From CBDCUW01 sp965222745 (lineage in GTDB: Bacteria > Planctomycetota > Planctomycetia > Pirellulales > Pirellulaceae), in contig CBDCUW010000004.1 in the NCBI GenBank assembly GCA_965222745.1, forward strand, positions 2,794,918 through 2,858,917: a stretch of DNA of 64,000 nucleotides. The letters are read 5' to 3'. The notes under the pieces are model-generated. The model did not search any database and was not told where the DNA came from. It worked only from the letters and a program-made list of their open reading frames with translations. Each line of letters starts with the position of its first letter. The first letter of the stretch is position 1. The position numbers and the translations under genes are program-made. Shown one piece after another: positions 53,501 through 60,571 of the stretch.

Positions 53501-55721
53501 GCACCGCCACCGGCGAAAGCTCGATCGAATCGCCGCCGTCGTTACTGAGCGTGAACGTCTTGCTGACGATCCGACCTTCTTCAACCGCCCCAAACCCAAA
53601 ATGCTTTCCGTTGCCGATCGGCACCCCGAAAGCATCGGTAACGCTCACACCCGAAAGCCGCTGAACCCGCACCGCATCGGCCACCGCAAACCCGCTGGCG
53701 ATCGCGTTGGTCACGTCAATCATCAGCGTGTTGCCGGTGATCGTGTAATCGCCCAACACCTTCCAGCCAGTCAAGCCATCGACAAAATCGTTCGCATCGC
53801 CCGTTTGATCGACCGCGATCGTCTCCAGCGCCGCGCCCCCCACGCCGTCGTAAACGGTAAAGGGAGCATCCGGGGCGTTGCCGGAAAAGCCGGGCCAGGA
53901 GACCGCCACTTCGTACTCACCCGGCTGAACATCGACGACCCAGTAAACACGAGAACCCTCGTAGGAAACGTGCGTCTTCATCGCGCTGCCGAAATGGCCG
54001 ACGGCGACCATTTGAAACTTGCCCGCCGAAACGAAACCGTCATCGAACCGGCCCACCTCCTGCACCGCCGAAGAAGTCACCGTGCCGGAGATCCCAAAAT
54101 CGAACAGCGCCGCAGCATCATCCTCGATCACCATCTCTAGCCGCCCGAACGACTTGGCATCGGCCCCGGCATCGAGCCGCACGGTGAAGTCGATCGTCTG
54201 CCCGGCAGGGAGCGACTGGCTACTTTGGAAATTGTTCACCACCGTGAAACCGGTCGCTGCGGTGATCGGGGCGAGCAACACCGGATCGGCCGAATCGTTA
54301 CTGAGCGTGAATGTCTTTTCGACCGGCGAACCAACTTCGGTCACCCCAAAACCAACGTGGTCACCCTGCGCAACATTCCCCAGAGTCGCTTCCGAAACCG
54401 ACACACCGGCCAAACGTTGAACCCGAACCGCATCGGCGATCGAATAACCGGTAGTCGAATCGTTGGAAACCTCGATCACCAACGTGTTGCCGGTGGCCGT
54501 CACTTCACCGAGCGAATCCCAAGCGGTACCCGCTTCGACAAACTCCCGCGGCGCGTCGGTCTGGTCGACCACCGAAGTGGCAAGCACACTGCCACCAACC
54601 CCATCGTAAATCGTGAACGGAGCATCGATCGCCCGCGCTGATGAAGAAGGCCAAGTGGCAGCCACTTCATACGTCCCCGGCTCCACGTCGACCACCCAGC
54701 GAGCCAGCGAATCGCGCCAGGAAGGATGCGAATGCTGCATCGCCCCATTCAAACCACCGCCGGAGATCGAATAGAACGTCCCCGAATGATAGAACCCGAC
54801 ATCGGAATCATCGACGACCTGCACCGCGCTACCGGCAGCCAGCGTCGTGCCCGAAATCGTCAACTCCAGCAGACTCTCCGCCCCATCGTCGACCACAATC
54901 GACAGCGGCCCATACGACTTCGACGCGGCACTCGCATCCAACCGCACCGTAAAGTTCACCGACGCACCGGCAGAGAGCGTCTGGCCGGCCGTGAAATTGT
55001 TAACAATCGAAAACCCTTGCGGCGCAACGATCGGATCGAGCGTGATCGCCGCCGCCGAATCATTCGTCAACGTAAAGGCCTTATCAACCAATTGCCCCAC
55101 GCCGGTGATCCCAAAACCAACGTGAGCCTTATCGGCCACCGCGCCCAACTGAGCCTCCGACAAACTGACCGGGGCAACCCGTTGAATCCGCACCACATCG
55201 GCGATCGCATAACCGGCGGTCACCGCATTGGAAAGCTGCACCTCGATCGAGTTGCCGGTCACCGTGAACGAACCCAAACTCTCCCAACCGACATTCTCAT
55301 CCACAAAATCATCCGGCTCGGCCGTCTGATCCATCGAGACCGTCCCCAGCACCGACCCACCGACACCATCGAGTACCGAAAAGGGAGCGTCGCTGGCCGA
55401 ATTCGATTTCCCCGGCCAACTCGCCGCCACCTCATAAGTCCCCGGCGAAACATCGAACGTCCAAGAAGCGGTCGAAGCGGTCCAATTGAAATGAGACTGC
55501 TTGATACCCGAATTGAACCCACCGCTATTGGGATTGAACGTCCCGGTCGTCGAGAAGTCCGCATCAGCATCATCGACCAACTGCACCGCATCACCGGCGG
55601 CCAAAAGCTGCCGAGCTTCGAGCGTCTCGGTCAACATCCGCCGATGTCGCCGATGCCGAGGCAACGAACCATGCTTACGTCGAAAAACACGTCGAAGCCA
55701 AGAACGTCGCTTCTGCGTCAT
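41529..55721 (-). CDS. Giant planctomycete surface protein with exchangeable C-terminal toxin domain
   Basis: About 4,730 residues in one open frame (ATG 55721; TTG 55727 is also in frame). Order: basic N-terminus and LEARQLLA sorting motif (1-43); four golvesin-like domains (44-170, and again in units of about 255 residues to about 940), three followed by HYDIN/ASPM-like beta domains; a pre-peptidase C-terminal-like domain (about 952-1095); a cadherin-like domain (about 1100-1195); nine Ig-like repeats of about 100 residues with DxDGDxxxD calcium motifs (to about 2165); a Pro-rich hinge (about 2250-2295); about 1,700-2,000 residues of Ala/Asp/Gln/Tyr-rich helix; a hydrophobic Gly/Ala-rich pre-toxin segment (about 4490-4600) ending VLQVFGITRSLKYV; and a final domain of 130 residues (VFSSKGIKIYSELAGRR...NTRSSEALRRAGIPRKQW...) that I cannot name. 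The shape fits a cell-surface stalk delivering a C-terminal toxin. No secretion partner is seen nearby. Confidence 0.9.
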   Translation of the reverse strand: MTQKRRSWLRRVFRRKHGSLPRHRRHRRMLTETLEARQLLAAGDAVQLVDDADADFSTTGTFNPNSGGFNSGIKQSHFNWTASTASWTFDVSPGTYEVAASWPGKSNSASDAPFSVLDGVGGSVLGTVSMDQTAEPDDFVDENVGWESLGSFTVTGNSIEVQLSNAVTAGYAIADVVRIQRVAPVSLSEAQLGAVADKAHVGFGITGVGQLVDKAFTLTNDSAAAITLDPIVAPQGFSIVNNFTAGQTLSAGASVNFTVRLDASAASKSYGPLSIVVDDGAESLLELTISGTTLAAGSAVQVVDDSDVGFYHSGTFYSISGGGLNGAMQHSHPSWRDSLARWVVDVEPGTYEVAATWPSSSARAIDAPFTIYDGVGGSVLATSVVDQTDAPREFVEAGTAWDSLGEVTATGNTLVIEVSNDSTTGYSIADAVRVQRLAGVSVSEATLGNVAQGDHVGFGVTEVGSPVEKTFTLSNDSADPVLLAPITAATGFTVVNNFQSSQSLPAGQTIDFTVRLDAGADAKSFGRLEMVIEDDAAALFDFGISGTVTSSAVQEVGRFDDGFVSAGKFQMVAVGHFGSAMKTHVSYEGSRVYWVVDVQPGEYEVAVSWPGFSGNAPDAPFTVYDGVGGAALETIAVDQTGDANDFVDGLTGWKVLGDYTITGNTLMIDVTNAIASGFAVADAVRVQRLSGVSVTDAFGVPIGNGKHFGFGAVEEGRIVSKTFTLSNDGGDSIELSPVAVPAGFTVVNNFTAGQVLSAGSSVDFTVQFDGTTETKAYGELSIEIDAGGPSLFWSTISGTSLAAPGTLQYLDNDETGFLKAGFFTTGAGAYGTDQNHALASWQGSRAIWVFDVQPGTYRVAATWLPASIYAPNTPFTVYDGVEGEPLGTTTFDQTIAPDDLSDAGVDWELILGEFDITGNTLMVNLTNVVANGYAAADAIRIERIEDPPGDQLDQAKVVSLQPNVPAEVTATIGNGLYGEADVDLFAVDLTAGQILKADVDAFYLDDGTWGSLLDSYLQVFDASGTELAAADVGSAAGDVANDLDAYLSVTAPVTGTYYVGVTGSGNTNYDPNLQGTGTAASTGDYTLQLLATDTATTPTLSGLADLTIDENSGSHNVTFTVGDPDTPLDELTTRYISSDAALVAVPSGTQTGTGGSRTVSITAIDGYYGTATITVIVSDGTESISDTFAVTVDQLNVASEITDVTLVHDSGTPDDLSTAIAAVEGRVRRRADEQGFLVEFDHDGDGIAEGTAAVDPATLRFSYDPTQVDSNFTATTGATQLHHRLVLQRSGLPDLFTDWQSFDFSIEAAPSSPLSADNVTVDVYQTSTTSHGLTYLGEIIGEENLGESVASNVVVEVDTDGDLQSDDSVAVIDLADGFAYTPASANFASHTISFRIVHDDSFYQTQRAGSWNSLVFDPAETPSIASVALREDTGFSSTDGVTADPTIVGTLSGTLHDATGIVVEMDIDGDDIVDLTTTVDSAGAFGFAPYPFAAGTVDVKVRAAEGVEVGEWVDFSFDYQPHDVPSLSSIGLLIDDGELDDDNVTTVATLTGTFATRFGDPQRVEFDTDGDGSADVTVDAVDGLFTFDVPNPVEGTNTVDYRATRDNPYLAAVEYGSWETFTFEYELREAELATFGSVGLAVVLIEGGTGTETSDPTIVGDVEADGPVTVLVDLDGDGVTDDSFVTEPSGAFSYTPTGLSLGQKTITLRTWSYDYLNQTMAEGAPETIAFELVAPSNDPPTSSLSLLSDSGVDGDGITENPSIIGTVSSDGFVGGLTVEIDSSGDLVADEIVRTDENGQFLFSPTIDAYGTVTLSARALSPDAQSAGYLVGAWETITFQYVDQVDAPPVLADLFLIEPDTTLGISNGQLDQLIGRVTNEGSVEDVFIEVDLDDDAAADYSGTTDRFGRFSVGLAGLNAGTVTLKVRASEQDPVTKQFDVGSWESHSFSYLGADPLSVTIDSIDLINDTGVSGDGITTDPRIGGTATSTAAGTIGISFDHDGDGQYDGFEIAADNGDWTYVPRLNTGGLQTVYATPVLIVDGEIELVGQTAELDLDFTLSSDPALELTDLALQFDTGDLTGDGITSNPAIEGTFAADETGVAYTLEVDHDGDGVTDGSQSLAAGTFGYDPIGLPTGWNTLHLRAVSDGGDVGAWTSISFGLFADANSQAATSIGSAASSLATRRSESDVLQFASQQTRSQHSQSTLGTNTTLAQGIHSANASLITGLSTAATNFTASIGSFAGNTASFDHSLYQWPDAPIADRFVGPSPDDQPPLPVPRPTFDGPDYDFESDPIYQADIALAETLFNQEKANAEQDRGDRDQTAEQLYQQRIATADDQYNTDYAALLDRYYKDNPLNATVPGASPPVIPHWESLERIEAVKDADVDDEEQRFITTEVQWRQTWTGPNEELERRIEALRHRTALQILAHVDTYVRDAETLDYTDQLASFAALYTKDRELALVVKQKTVAYADAEKEKAYSNSASKQTEANEIAQARADLWNARATAKADALDRWNLALDTNWTDYQKSLADQEKATTATTSSLFVANTITLEDARRTRDDAIADARHLETTEDADALYHRLTDRANANEIYAVEATHAEHRSDVHLNSTQAVLARRLEQNFHAGQNAYQYPVLYNFVEEIVPESAAANFLLAADETDIRSVMAGAFVPVKVEYEKVADADRDLQQSLAQAERDYQMEEVRIDGQLERQISDAQTTFTQTVEPVNAAYQVALQTPHSSELISAAQAYNTFVTSEANDYQAAIAAWDAQVDLPWSEFQLAIAGSYVDWATDAGLAEVAFATTMSAAYNTNVQQSTDAIKVHNTSLATAENSRIHVVADESDNYATLASDANLAFVDNITQPIDDFYQAVLDSYERQYNDNLSLTHPLGGDGGAPRTYWYDRHRAHASGIARSLDQTIHPDDNYQMFVADIVDSNRQFLDTTSISIGQSFSEAQEIGPSGRKRIQDAAVTLVQAREIQQGQLVSVSDSARQAFITELVLQDRSILTATQTQTVTLDEKIADADAAFELARSAAEAVRDEALARAEHDKQVAATNAGLILEADWMADFVLQKQQAAAIDPSLSQYEHAVALADQQFLTDTSLARGNHQHTLAAEALDEQLAGIDERLQQNNAITNAEKAYEKETAVVRADYNAAIATAEIDLFESLSPATAYWKDAAIDYEAYRVALENVSADYYSDILSYVQSSAGIVENLLTSEVTNTPADYLGIGEDISVDLYRGVLGPGSSYRAENWFRDLQIQANPSGNEQITIGAGYGSYIISVDVDLSTAAGALAGVTPSWDGIQQTLYDAVLTEMVPYITDRIDAFGNISDDINTARAAYAADIGLANENYVRDMGLKDAAVIHSIATANKDHEHNTAIASYDHVAAVSAADVALVLAEANADITRATSVATAITTYQQSAAAAKAVTAASTAAANPTPQNLYLSANASAFQQWISGVSPAFVTHATNRAIADGNLAHSLAVRRATRDIAIADADKQLSFALADQEKIGATDAVARENTKNESLTAAESARATDFDTHFSSLRSDKHLAEKQETLDLISAYHQVLTDRLHLPSPQPDDLYALEQARIAHEYADAQTNAYHQFQQDELISQKTYTTDANAAQTAYLRGFAADVEAQETAVADAIKLRDTAAITAQSNFQIGQATDRNVYRSAVGIADANLWITEEQQRVTAHTSIDTQLQTPWSEYLVDSAQARLDWWTVAQPIYLQLQTDRNILELGYATSLAGLVTTRDGTIRDARHQQAIDKAAAERQNSLAQADALDAFFTNLKPSAEQYVSDEADSLQTYELALAQAARDYSVHQDGLQYTADRQAALDIFEQSQEAHQDAWNPVEIAEQINKLNSQALAAYNRSTDITAAELAFDQARINAQQAYRDQSSALYAQSAYNHANIDVIYRQYEANSLATQANNLAATTVTPWALYDAARLTDEAANVASTAADHFIRVQAQAGHQAAAEIAASSADAGWKHANAAGRAAEADKNSLANKNAANQNAASLQTLYATGLYEPPLPLVSQLDYWSSFSFGAIDFDQDFRVTSHDPQLSLSKETFSPWASGDHIELRPHLHNVDWVGMSASVNQIWSHYEPTTHDLTFTPILFLPGIQWYPDLPIYNPYAWRTFEDDSAVSTLQRLRDYDAVGGPAYTRTETVIDDFDAYQSSTWLFTDNDDAVGEALSQAAITVTNTVSNWATWSADTVRSQIDGFASEVWSTVGNLVQSFVPARPELRAPDASEQREAAMRSVIDEDTLRPAHEDQFFVQLPGEVDSQLASEYISAALSLAGGIETADEAGTDELHATLRRLYRERSADATLQERPRQQPASETLQFQEYRDSLANPDAWPTLTAAQREAAATVSWWWPIQLTTVGADRVWLKIFEKLGQKARQKQLDVYAALEKLGTMATENPTDEDIVAITDQIAQVQQLHEEYIDQLIKIEKSIAEYHDKNWVSGTWVQETMRKLGQLAPVIELLKADFAPSNLDAYNKARLQHAKAMSGLDSRTGTTITSLYVIDGAATLASLAIPGYGAVKTAAVEAGKKGGKWAAWKAGIAVAGKQVVVTGAAVGATVIVLPPAMRASGLEEHQIVAGMAVLQVFGITRSLKYVNVTPFDDTARFAQRDYGEVFSSKGIKIYSELAGRRIVTIDDLVDAIRSGAIDPSKIPIDVIRRGKTILILNTRSSEALRRAGIPRKQWNTIDRTNNPLFERLLYDQLHRNYLDDFGIPDPRSQGLGL

Positions 55722-55727
55722 CACCAA

Positions 55728-56183
55728 ACTCGATGGGAAACTGGGGAAGTGAAATCAAAGAAACGGGATCGAAGCGCAAACCGATCACCGACAGAGTCTT
55801 GCCGGCAGCCGTGACACAGCTGGTCCAGTGGCGCAATCAATTCAGAAAACAGGCTGACGATCTAGCCTGGAGAACGGGCCGACTGGCCCCGAAAGAAGTC
55901 CGTCCCACGTGCTAGGCGACTCACGCCATTGGATCGGTGGTTTCCGATCACCCCCCGAACGCTATCGAATTTCTGAAAACCTCACAACCACCTGCGACAT
56001 TCTTTCCAATAGGGGTGGCAGAAAGAAGAACGACGGGAACGAACGATGGCAGGCCTTCCAAAGCCGAGCGGCAAAGTCAAGGAGATCGCGGCCACCGGTC
56101 ATTTTTTGAGGAGGTGTCGAGAGCCCCATTCTGTTTCACATACTCGTTCCACGCCGGCCTGTTGCTGCCTACAGAGAAGTGTT
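55728..56183 (-). other. Leader region of the giant toxin gene
   Basis: 456 bp between the methyltransferase stop and the giant gene start, both on the minus strand. I find only short shadow ORFs, no obvious -35/-10 pair and no T-tailed terminator. The promoter of the toxin operon should lie here if it is not co-transcribed with the methyltransferase gene. Confidence 0.4.
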
Positions 56184-57716
56184 TCAGGGATTGGTGGCGG
56201 GGCCGGCCGCTGGTTCGTTGACTTCCAATGCTAGGGGGAAGGCAACCGCCGACCCTGGTTTTGTCTTTGCGGGCAATCGGTCTTTCTGCGACCGCTTCCG
56301 CCAAACGTAGACACATTTTCGCAGTTCTTGGCGTCCATGACGCGCCATTTGCTGGCTGCTGTTGCCCTTTCCTCTCGGCAATACCCAGATGGTTTCGACA
56401 TCCAATCCAGCTGCTTGTGCGAAGTCTGAAAGAATCAGATCGACCGGCAGATGGGCGCCCTGGTAACGGACGTTGTCGTTGACCATCACCAGTGGCCTGC
56501 CCGGTCGCAGGATGCGAGCGCATTCGAAGATGACCATCGACATTTCCAGAAAATAGTTCTTGACCATTCTGGCAATGCCGTTGTTGTTCAGCTCACCTTG
56601 GCGGCGACAAGCATCCAGGTACTCCAGCACGATTTGAAGCATCCGTTGTTCCTCCCATGCTTTTCTCGCTTTCGCATAGATGCCACGGGAAAGGAGCGAG
56701 GGAAGTCCCGTCTTGTCTCGATTTTCGACGGTGCAACTGACCATGGCTTGACGCAGTTCCTTGATCGAATCTTCGCCAACGCCCAGATAGGCCAGCTCCA
56801 ACGCGTAAGTCCGCGTGTAGTCGTAGCGGTTGCAGTACGGCGGCGAGGTGACGATGCCGGAAATGGTTCTTCCTTTGATTCGGGGAAGATGTTCTAGGCA
56901 GGTTCCTCGCAGCAGTTCGACTTCTCCAGGCCGATCAGGCGGCGGGTGAGTTCCAAACAAGAATCGTTGCGACGGGTGATTGCCCGTCAGGTCGGACGCG
57001 ATTTCGGAGAGTTTGTCGATCATCGCCGCTGAGAAGCTTCGAATCGTTCCTTTGTCGAATCTTGTCTTTCCTCCCCTTCGCCCCGAACGCCAATCCCAAC
57101 GCAAATACTGCCCATCTTTTCTGGTGAAGCTGATCGATTCCAGAATGCACATTGCAGCGAACCGAAGCACTCGCTTGACGGTTGGGTCGGAGATTGATTC
57201 TGCCTCGTATAGATAACGACCAAGATGTTTTTCGGTTTCCTCAGAAAAGGCTCCTGCGGTGATTCGCAAGTGTTGAAAAGGTTTCTTCTCGCCGTTTCTT
57301 TCCCAGACGCGGGAGTTGCAGAAGTCCTGAATCGCTGAAGCGACCTTTGGAGAGTCGGCGTATCGGAGGGCCTGCCGCACCTCGATGATCTCGGCACTGC
57401 AAGGAAGCAACTCGATTCCCAGGGAATCCAAACCCAATTCACTGGCGACAAAAAGTGCCGTTCCAGAACCGGCAAACGGGTCCAGCACCTTTCCCCGGTC
57501 CATTCCCACTTCCCGGAACAGATAACGCATCAAGTCTGCCGAGAACGCTTCCCGGTACTTGCACCAACGATGTTCGCCGGCGTTCTTGTTCGCTTGGAAA
57601 CTCACCAGCTTGCGATCCAAAGCTTGATTGACGACCAGTGAATCGGAATACTCCCTGGCCAGTCGCTTCTCGGCTTCGCCGATAGCGGTCGCCATGGAGT
57701 TCAAGCTTCGATTCAT
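56184..57716 (-). CDS. Site-specific DNA methyltransferase (N6-adenine or N4-cytosine type)
   Basis: The 510-aa protein has SAM-binding motif I VLDPFAGSGTALFVASELG (about 76-94) and catalytic motif IV ISGIVTSPPYCNRYDYTRTYALELAYLG (about 282-309), with RPLVMVNDNVRYQG and LPVDLILSDFAQAAGL following. The SPPY form is seen in N4-cytosine and some N6-adenine methylases. No restriction enzyme gene is adjacent, so it appears solitary; a phage-defence or regulatory role is possible. ATG 57716 is used; ATG 57695 is also in frame. Confidence 0.85.
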   Translation of the reverse strand: MNRSLNSMATAIGEAEKRLAREYSDSLVVNQALDRKLVSFQANKNAGEHRWCKYREAFSADLMRYLFREVGMDRGKVLDPFAGSGTALFVASELGLDSLGIELLPCSAEIIEVRQALRYADSPKVASAIQDFCNSRVWERNGEKKPFQHLRITAGAFSEETEKHLGRYLYEAESISDPTVKRVLRFAAMCILESISFTRKDGQYLRWDWRSGRRGGKTRFDKGTIRSFSAAMIDKLSEIASDLTGNHPSQRFLFGTHPPPDRPGEVELLRGTCLEHLPRIKGRTISGIVTSPPYCNRYDYTRTYALELAYLGVGEDSIKELRQAMVSCTVENRDKTGLPSLLSRGIYAKARKAWEEQRMLQIVLEYLDACRRQGELNNNGIARMVKNYFLEMSMVIFECARILRPGRPLVMVNDNVRYQGAHLPVDLILSDFAQAAGLDVETIWVLPRGKGNSSQQMARHGRQELRKCVYVWRKRSQKDRLPAKTKPGSAVAFPLALEVNEPAAGPATNP

Positions 57717-57961
57717 TTCCTCGCCTTCATTGTCAATCTCTCCTGCTATCTGGCGTCAAACGCTGTCACGTTTGCATCGATGACACAAAGCCTCAAAAAA
57801 GACAAGGCAGCACGGCATCCGACGATGAGCGGGCGCAACCGGAAACGTCTTCCTGGTTGCTTGGGACCATTGCCACTGTATAGCCGATGTCGGTAGCGAC
57901 AGTTCCTGTTCGTTGATTCCCAAAGGGAACCACGCGGTGTCACGTCAGGCAAACTTGTGTG

Positions 57962-59200
57962 CTATTGAAGCAGCAAGCTTGTTGCTTGACGGACGCGGCG
58001 TCCAACGTCTTCCTGGGACTCGCTGGTCCAGTTGTCGCGAGGAATAGAAAGGCGGATTTGCCCCGTGTCGTAAGCTGTTACCGCGAGCCCGCATTCTGCG
58101 AAAGCATTGCGAATGACCGTGCCGTCGATTGATGGTGAAAGCCCCCTACCCTCCAGCAAAACCGTCCTCGAGTGGTACGCCTCTGGTAGTTCTTTTACCG
58201 TCCAGATCGTGTTTTCTAGCTGTGATAGGACAAAGGAAATATCTGCATGATCGATCGGACGTGGTGGCGCACCCGTTTGCTGAATTTCTGAGTGCAGATC
58301 ATCCAACGCCCCGTCACAGGAAAACAAGGCGGCAACGTTTGCAGTCGATTGTGATGCCACGTCAATGCCTGATATTGCCCGCCAAGCGAGGCGAAGCAAA
58401 GGGTCGTCAATGGAACTTGATTCAAGTAGCTCGGCAACAATGTGCTCGATCCGCGATGCAGACCGCTGACGTCCGTAAACGGCAAGGGAGAGTGGAAAAT
58501 AGCCGCCCAACCACTTGTGGCTACTGGTGAGATAGAGGTCGGAAGCGATCACCGAGGCCCCATGCTCGACCTGAGCATATTCTTGAGCCCCATCGATCAC
58601 CGAAAAGAACAATTCCGATTTCTCACGGATAGATTCAGTAACGGAAGCTGCGGGAAAGCAGACCCCATCGTGGCTCAACGCCGTCAAGAACAGTCCATCG
58701 CAGCCGTGCTGCACGAACTTGTTGGCAACGTACAAACTGACGTCGTTGATCGTCGGACGATCATCTTCAATGAACCTGCGAATCGGCAGTACGACCAGCT
58801 CACGGCCAAACCCCTTGGCAAAATCTTGCAGGACTTTCCGATAAACGGGCCACGAAAGATCGGTGGTGAGGACGCGTTCGCAGGGACCGAAGAGCAGCAG
58901 TGCCGCGATTCGAATATGGGAGTCGGATGAAGACCCAAAAAGAATGGACTGCCACTGCTCGCAACCCAACTGCAACTTCAGCTTGTCCCGGAGTTGATGC
59001 ACTCCCGGAAACGACGCCAATTGCGGGAACTCAGCTTGCAGATCAACCGGCCAATGGGCTCCCCCTTGAAAAATCAGTCGGTCCATCTCGGCGGACGCGG
59101 CATTTTTTCCTGCGAACTCGACAAGATCCCGGTGCCGATCGCGGGCGGTAGGCGTCATGAGGCCCAGACGGGCTGAGTCGAGATAGTGAACAATGGTCAT
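57962..59200 (-). CDS. Class V aminotransferase-fold PLP enzyme
   Basis: The 412-aa protein contains FFSVIDGAQEYAQVEHGASVIASDLYLTSSHKWLGG, where DGAQ and SSHKW are the PLP-contacting Asp/Gln and the Schiff-base Lys (about residue 232) of class V aminotransferases and cysteine-desulfurase-like enzymes. The N-terminus YLDSARLGLMTP also fits that fold. The lid region differs from IscS/NifS and lacks an obvious desulfurase Cys loop, so the substrate is unknown. It follows a membrane-protein gene by 24 bp on the same strand and is probably co-expressed with it. Confidence 0.82.
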   Translation of the reverse strand: MTIVHYLDSARLGLMTPTARDRHRDLVEFAGKNAASAEMDRLIFQGGAHWPVDLQAEFPQLASFPGVHQLRDKLKLQLGCEQWQSILFGSSSDSHIRIAALLLFGPCERVLTTDLSWPVYRKVLQDFAKGFGRELVVLPIRRFIEDDRPTINDVSLYVANKFVQHGCDGLFLTALSHDGVCFPAASVTESIREKSELFFSVIDGAQEYAQVEHGASVIASDLYLTSSHKWLGGYFPLSLAVYGRQRSASRIEHIVAELLESSSIDDPLLRLAWRAISGIDVASQSTANVAALFSCDGALDDLHSEIQQTGAPPRPIDHADISFVLSQLENTIWTVKELPEAYHSRTVLLEGRGLSPSIDGTVIRNAFAECGLAVTAYDTGQIRLSIPRDNWTSESQEDVGRRVRQATSLLLQ

Positions 59201-59224
59201 TGTTACTCTCCGTACCCTGAGAGC

Positions 59225-60178
59225 TTACGGAAGTTTCTGTTCCCGATCCAGCAGATCGGGATACGAAGTTGCAAATAAGTTCAGACGCTCCCAAATCCGC
59301 TGGGCCGCTTGTCGCTCGCTGGCGCGGTAATCAATCTCGAATCGTGAGGTTCGGCCGTTTTTGTCCACGATTTGAAAACCGACGGCTACGTCACCGTAAA
59401 GCCCAAAATCGACAAGCAGGTCGGGTTCATCGCGAATGTCCGATTCGCGGACAAGGCGGACCAGGATTCCGTGGACGTGCTGATGCTCGATCCACTCGGA
59501 AACGGGAGGACCCGGCAGATTGGAATCAGCTGTCCATAGCGATTCGGGCACAATGACTGTGCGATGAACCAACAGCCCGTCCTTTGCCAACTCGCAGTTG
59601 AGCTCAAGACTTTGCTTGCCGGGTGTGTCTTGCCAATATTCAGCTGTGCGAAACCATGCGACGGATCGGTACTGCTTTACTTCCGGTTTGCGCAACAGCT
59701 GCTCGTAGACAGTTCGCCAAGTTTCGGTTCGTTCAAAGACGAGCTTGCCGTCGGCCATTTCACTGATCTTGGAGTCCAATTCAATCAATCGCGACAATGC
59801 CTGGAACTGCAATGTCGCGTTCTCACTACTAGCGAGTGTACCGAGTGAAAGCGCGATGCGGTGATAGATCGACAAAAACTCCGGATGAACCACCAATTCT
59901 CTTCTCAGCCCCAAGGCACCCAGCAGAGTTGCCTGATGCCGATCTCTCTCCAGTGCATACTCCAAATAGGCGAGCTGAAGGCCAAAAACGCTGCTAACAA
60001 TGACTCCGAGAACTGAAATCTGCTCCGGCATGCCTGCAAAGACACTCACCAAGGCAACAGTCAGCGATCCCAGCAAAGCTGCGGTGAGAAAACGACCGTT
60101 TAGGAGCGTTCGACCGGTCGAACGAACGTGCAAGACCTCCCAGGGACTGGTCGATTCACGGCTAGCTTTCTTGATCAT
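59225..60178 (-). CDS. Membrane protein with large soluble C-terminal domain, unknown function
   Basis: This protein of about 317 aa starts at ATG 60178; an earlier ATG at 60208 adds 10 residues. Two hydrophobic helices lie close together near the N-terminus (FLTAALLGSLTVALVSVFAG and ISVLGVIVSSVFGLQLAYLEYAL), followed by about 230 cytoplasmic residues that include HRIALSLGTLASSENATLQFQALSRL and a beta-rich end (VDFGLYGDVAVGFQIVDKNGRTSRFEIDY). I do not recognise the family. Close coupling with the PLP enzyme suggests a two-gene unit. Confidence 0.6.
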   Translation of the reverse strand: MIKKASRESTSPWEVLHVRSTGRTLLNGRFLTAALLGSLTVALVSVFAGMPEQISVLGVIVSSVFGLQLAYLEYALERDRHQATLLGALGLRRELVVHPEFLSIYHRIALSLGTLASSENATLQFQALSRLIELDSKISEMADGKLVFERTETWRTVYEQLLRKPEVKQYRSVAWFRTAEYWQDTPGKQSLELNCELAKDGLLVHRTVIVPESLWTADSNLPGPPVSEWIEHQHVHGILVRLVRESDIRDEPDLLVDFGLYGDVAVGFQIVDKNGRTSRFEIDYRASERQAAQRIWERLNLFATSYPDLLDREQKLP

Positions 60179-60352
60179 TGATGAACCATACGACGCCTTC
60201 AAACTCACGACAAGAAAATTCTGTCGAGCGCCGCATTGGGTGTCGACGTGCTGACGTCAAGTGCCCAGAGGCAGGCTCCCACGTGGCACGATCGTGCCGA
60301 CGCGGTGCCCGCCTCTCGTCGGGACAACGCTCGTTGACGACGGGTTTAACCT

Positions 60353-60571
60353 CTAGTCCGCGTTTTCGAAGATCCACGTGTGGGCCATGCCGACAACCTT
60401 GGACAGCAGCAACAGATCGTCACGACCGAAGGAATTCGAACTCCTCCATTCGTCCCCCTCTTTGTAGAGTCGGCTTGGCGTGACGTTGTACTGCTTTCCT
60501 CGTTCGGTGTCGTTGGCCCAGATGGCAACCTTGATCGAACCGAGTCTGATTTCGTGAACTGGTTTGCTCAT
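60353..60571 (-). CDS. Small conserved protein of mobile elements (function unknown)
   Basis: The 72-aa protein contains PVHEIRLGSIKVAIWANDTERGKQYNVT...FGRDDLLLLSKVVGMAHTWIFE. The pattern of an N-terminal HEIRxGxIKxAIWxN and a C-terminal SFGRDDLxLxxKVxxxAHTWI is one I recall from small proteins on planctomycete and other mobile elements, without a known role. A strong AATAGGAGCA ribosome binding site precedes ATG 60571; longer frames upstream are unlikely. Confidence 0.75.
   Translation of the reverse strand: MSKPVHEIRLGSIKVAIWANDTERGKQYNVTPSRLYKEGDEWRSSNSFGRDDLLLLSKVVGMAHTWIFENAD

Noticed and set aside
52500..54140. Plus-strand open frame of 546 codons with His/Arg-rich translation
   Set aside because: Shadow of the golvesin-like repeats on the minus strand; repetitive and without a start signal.
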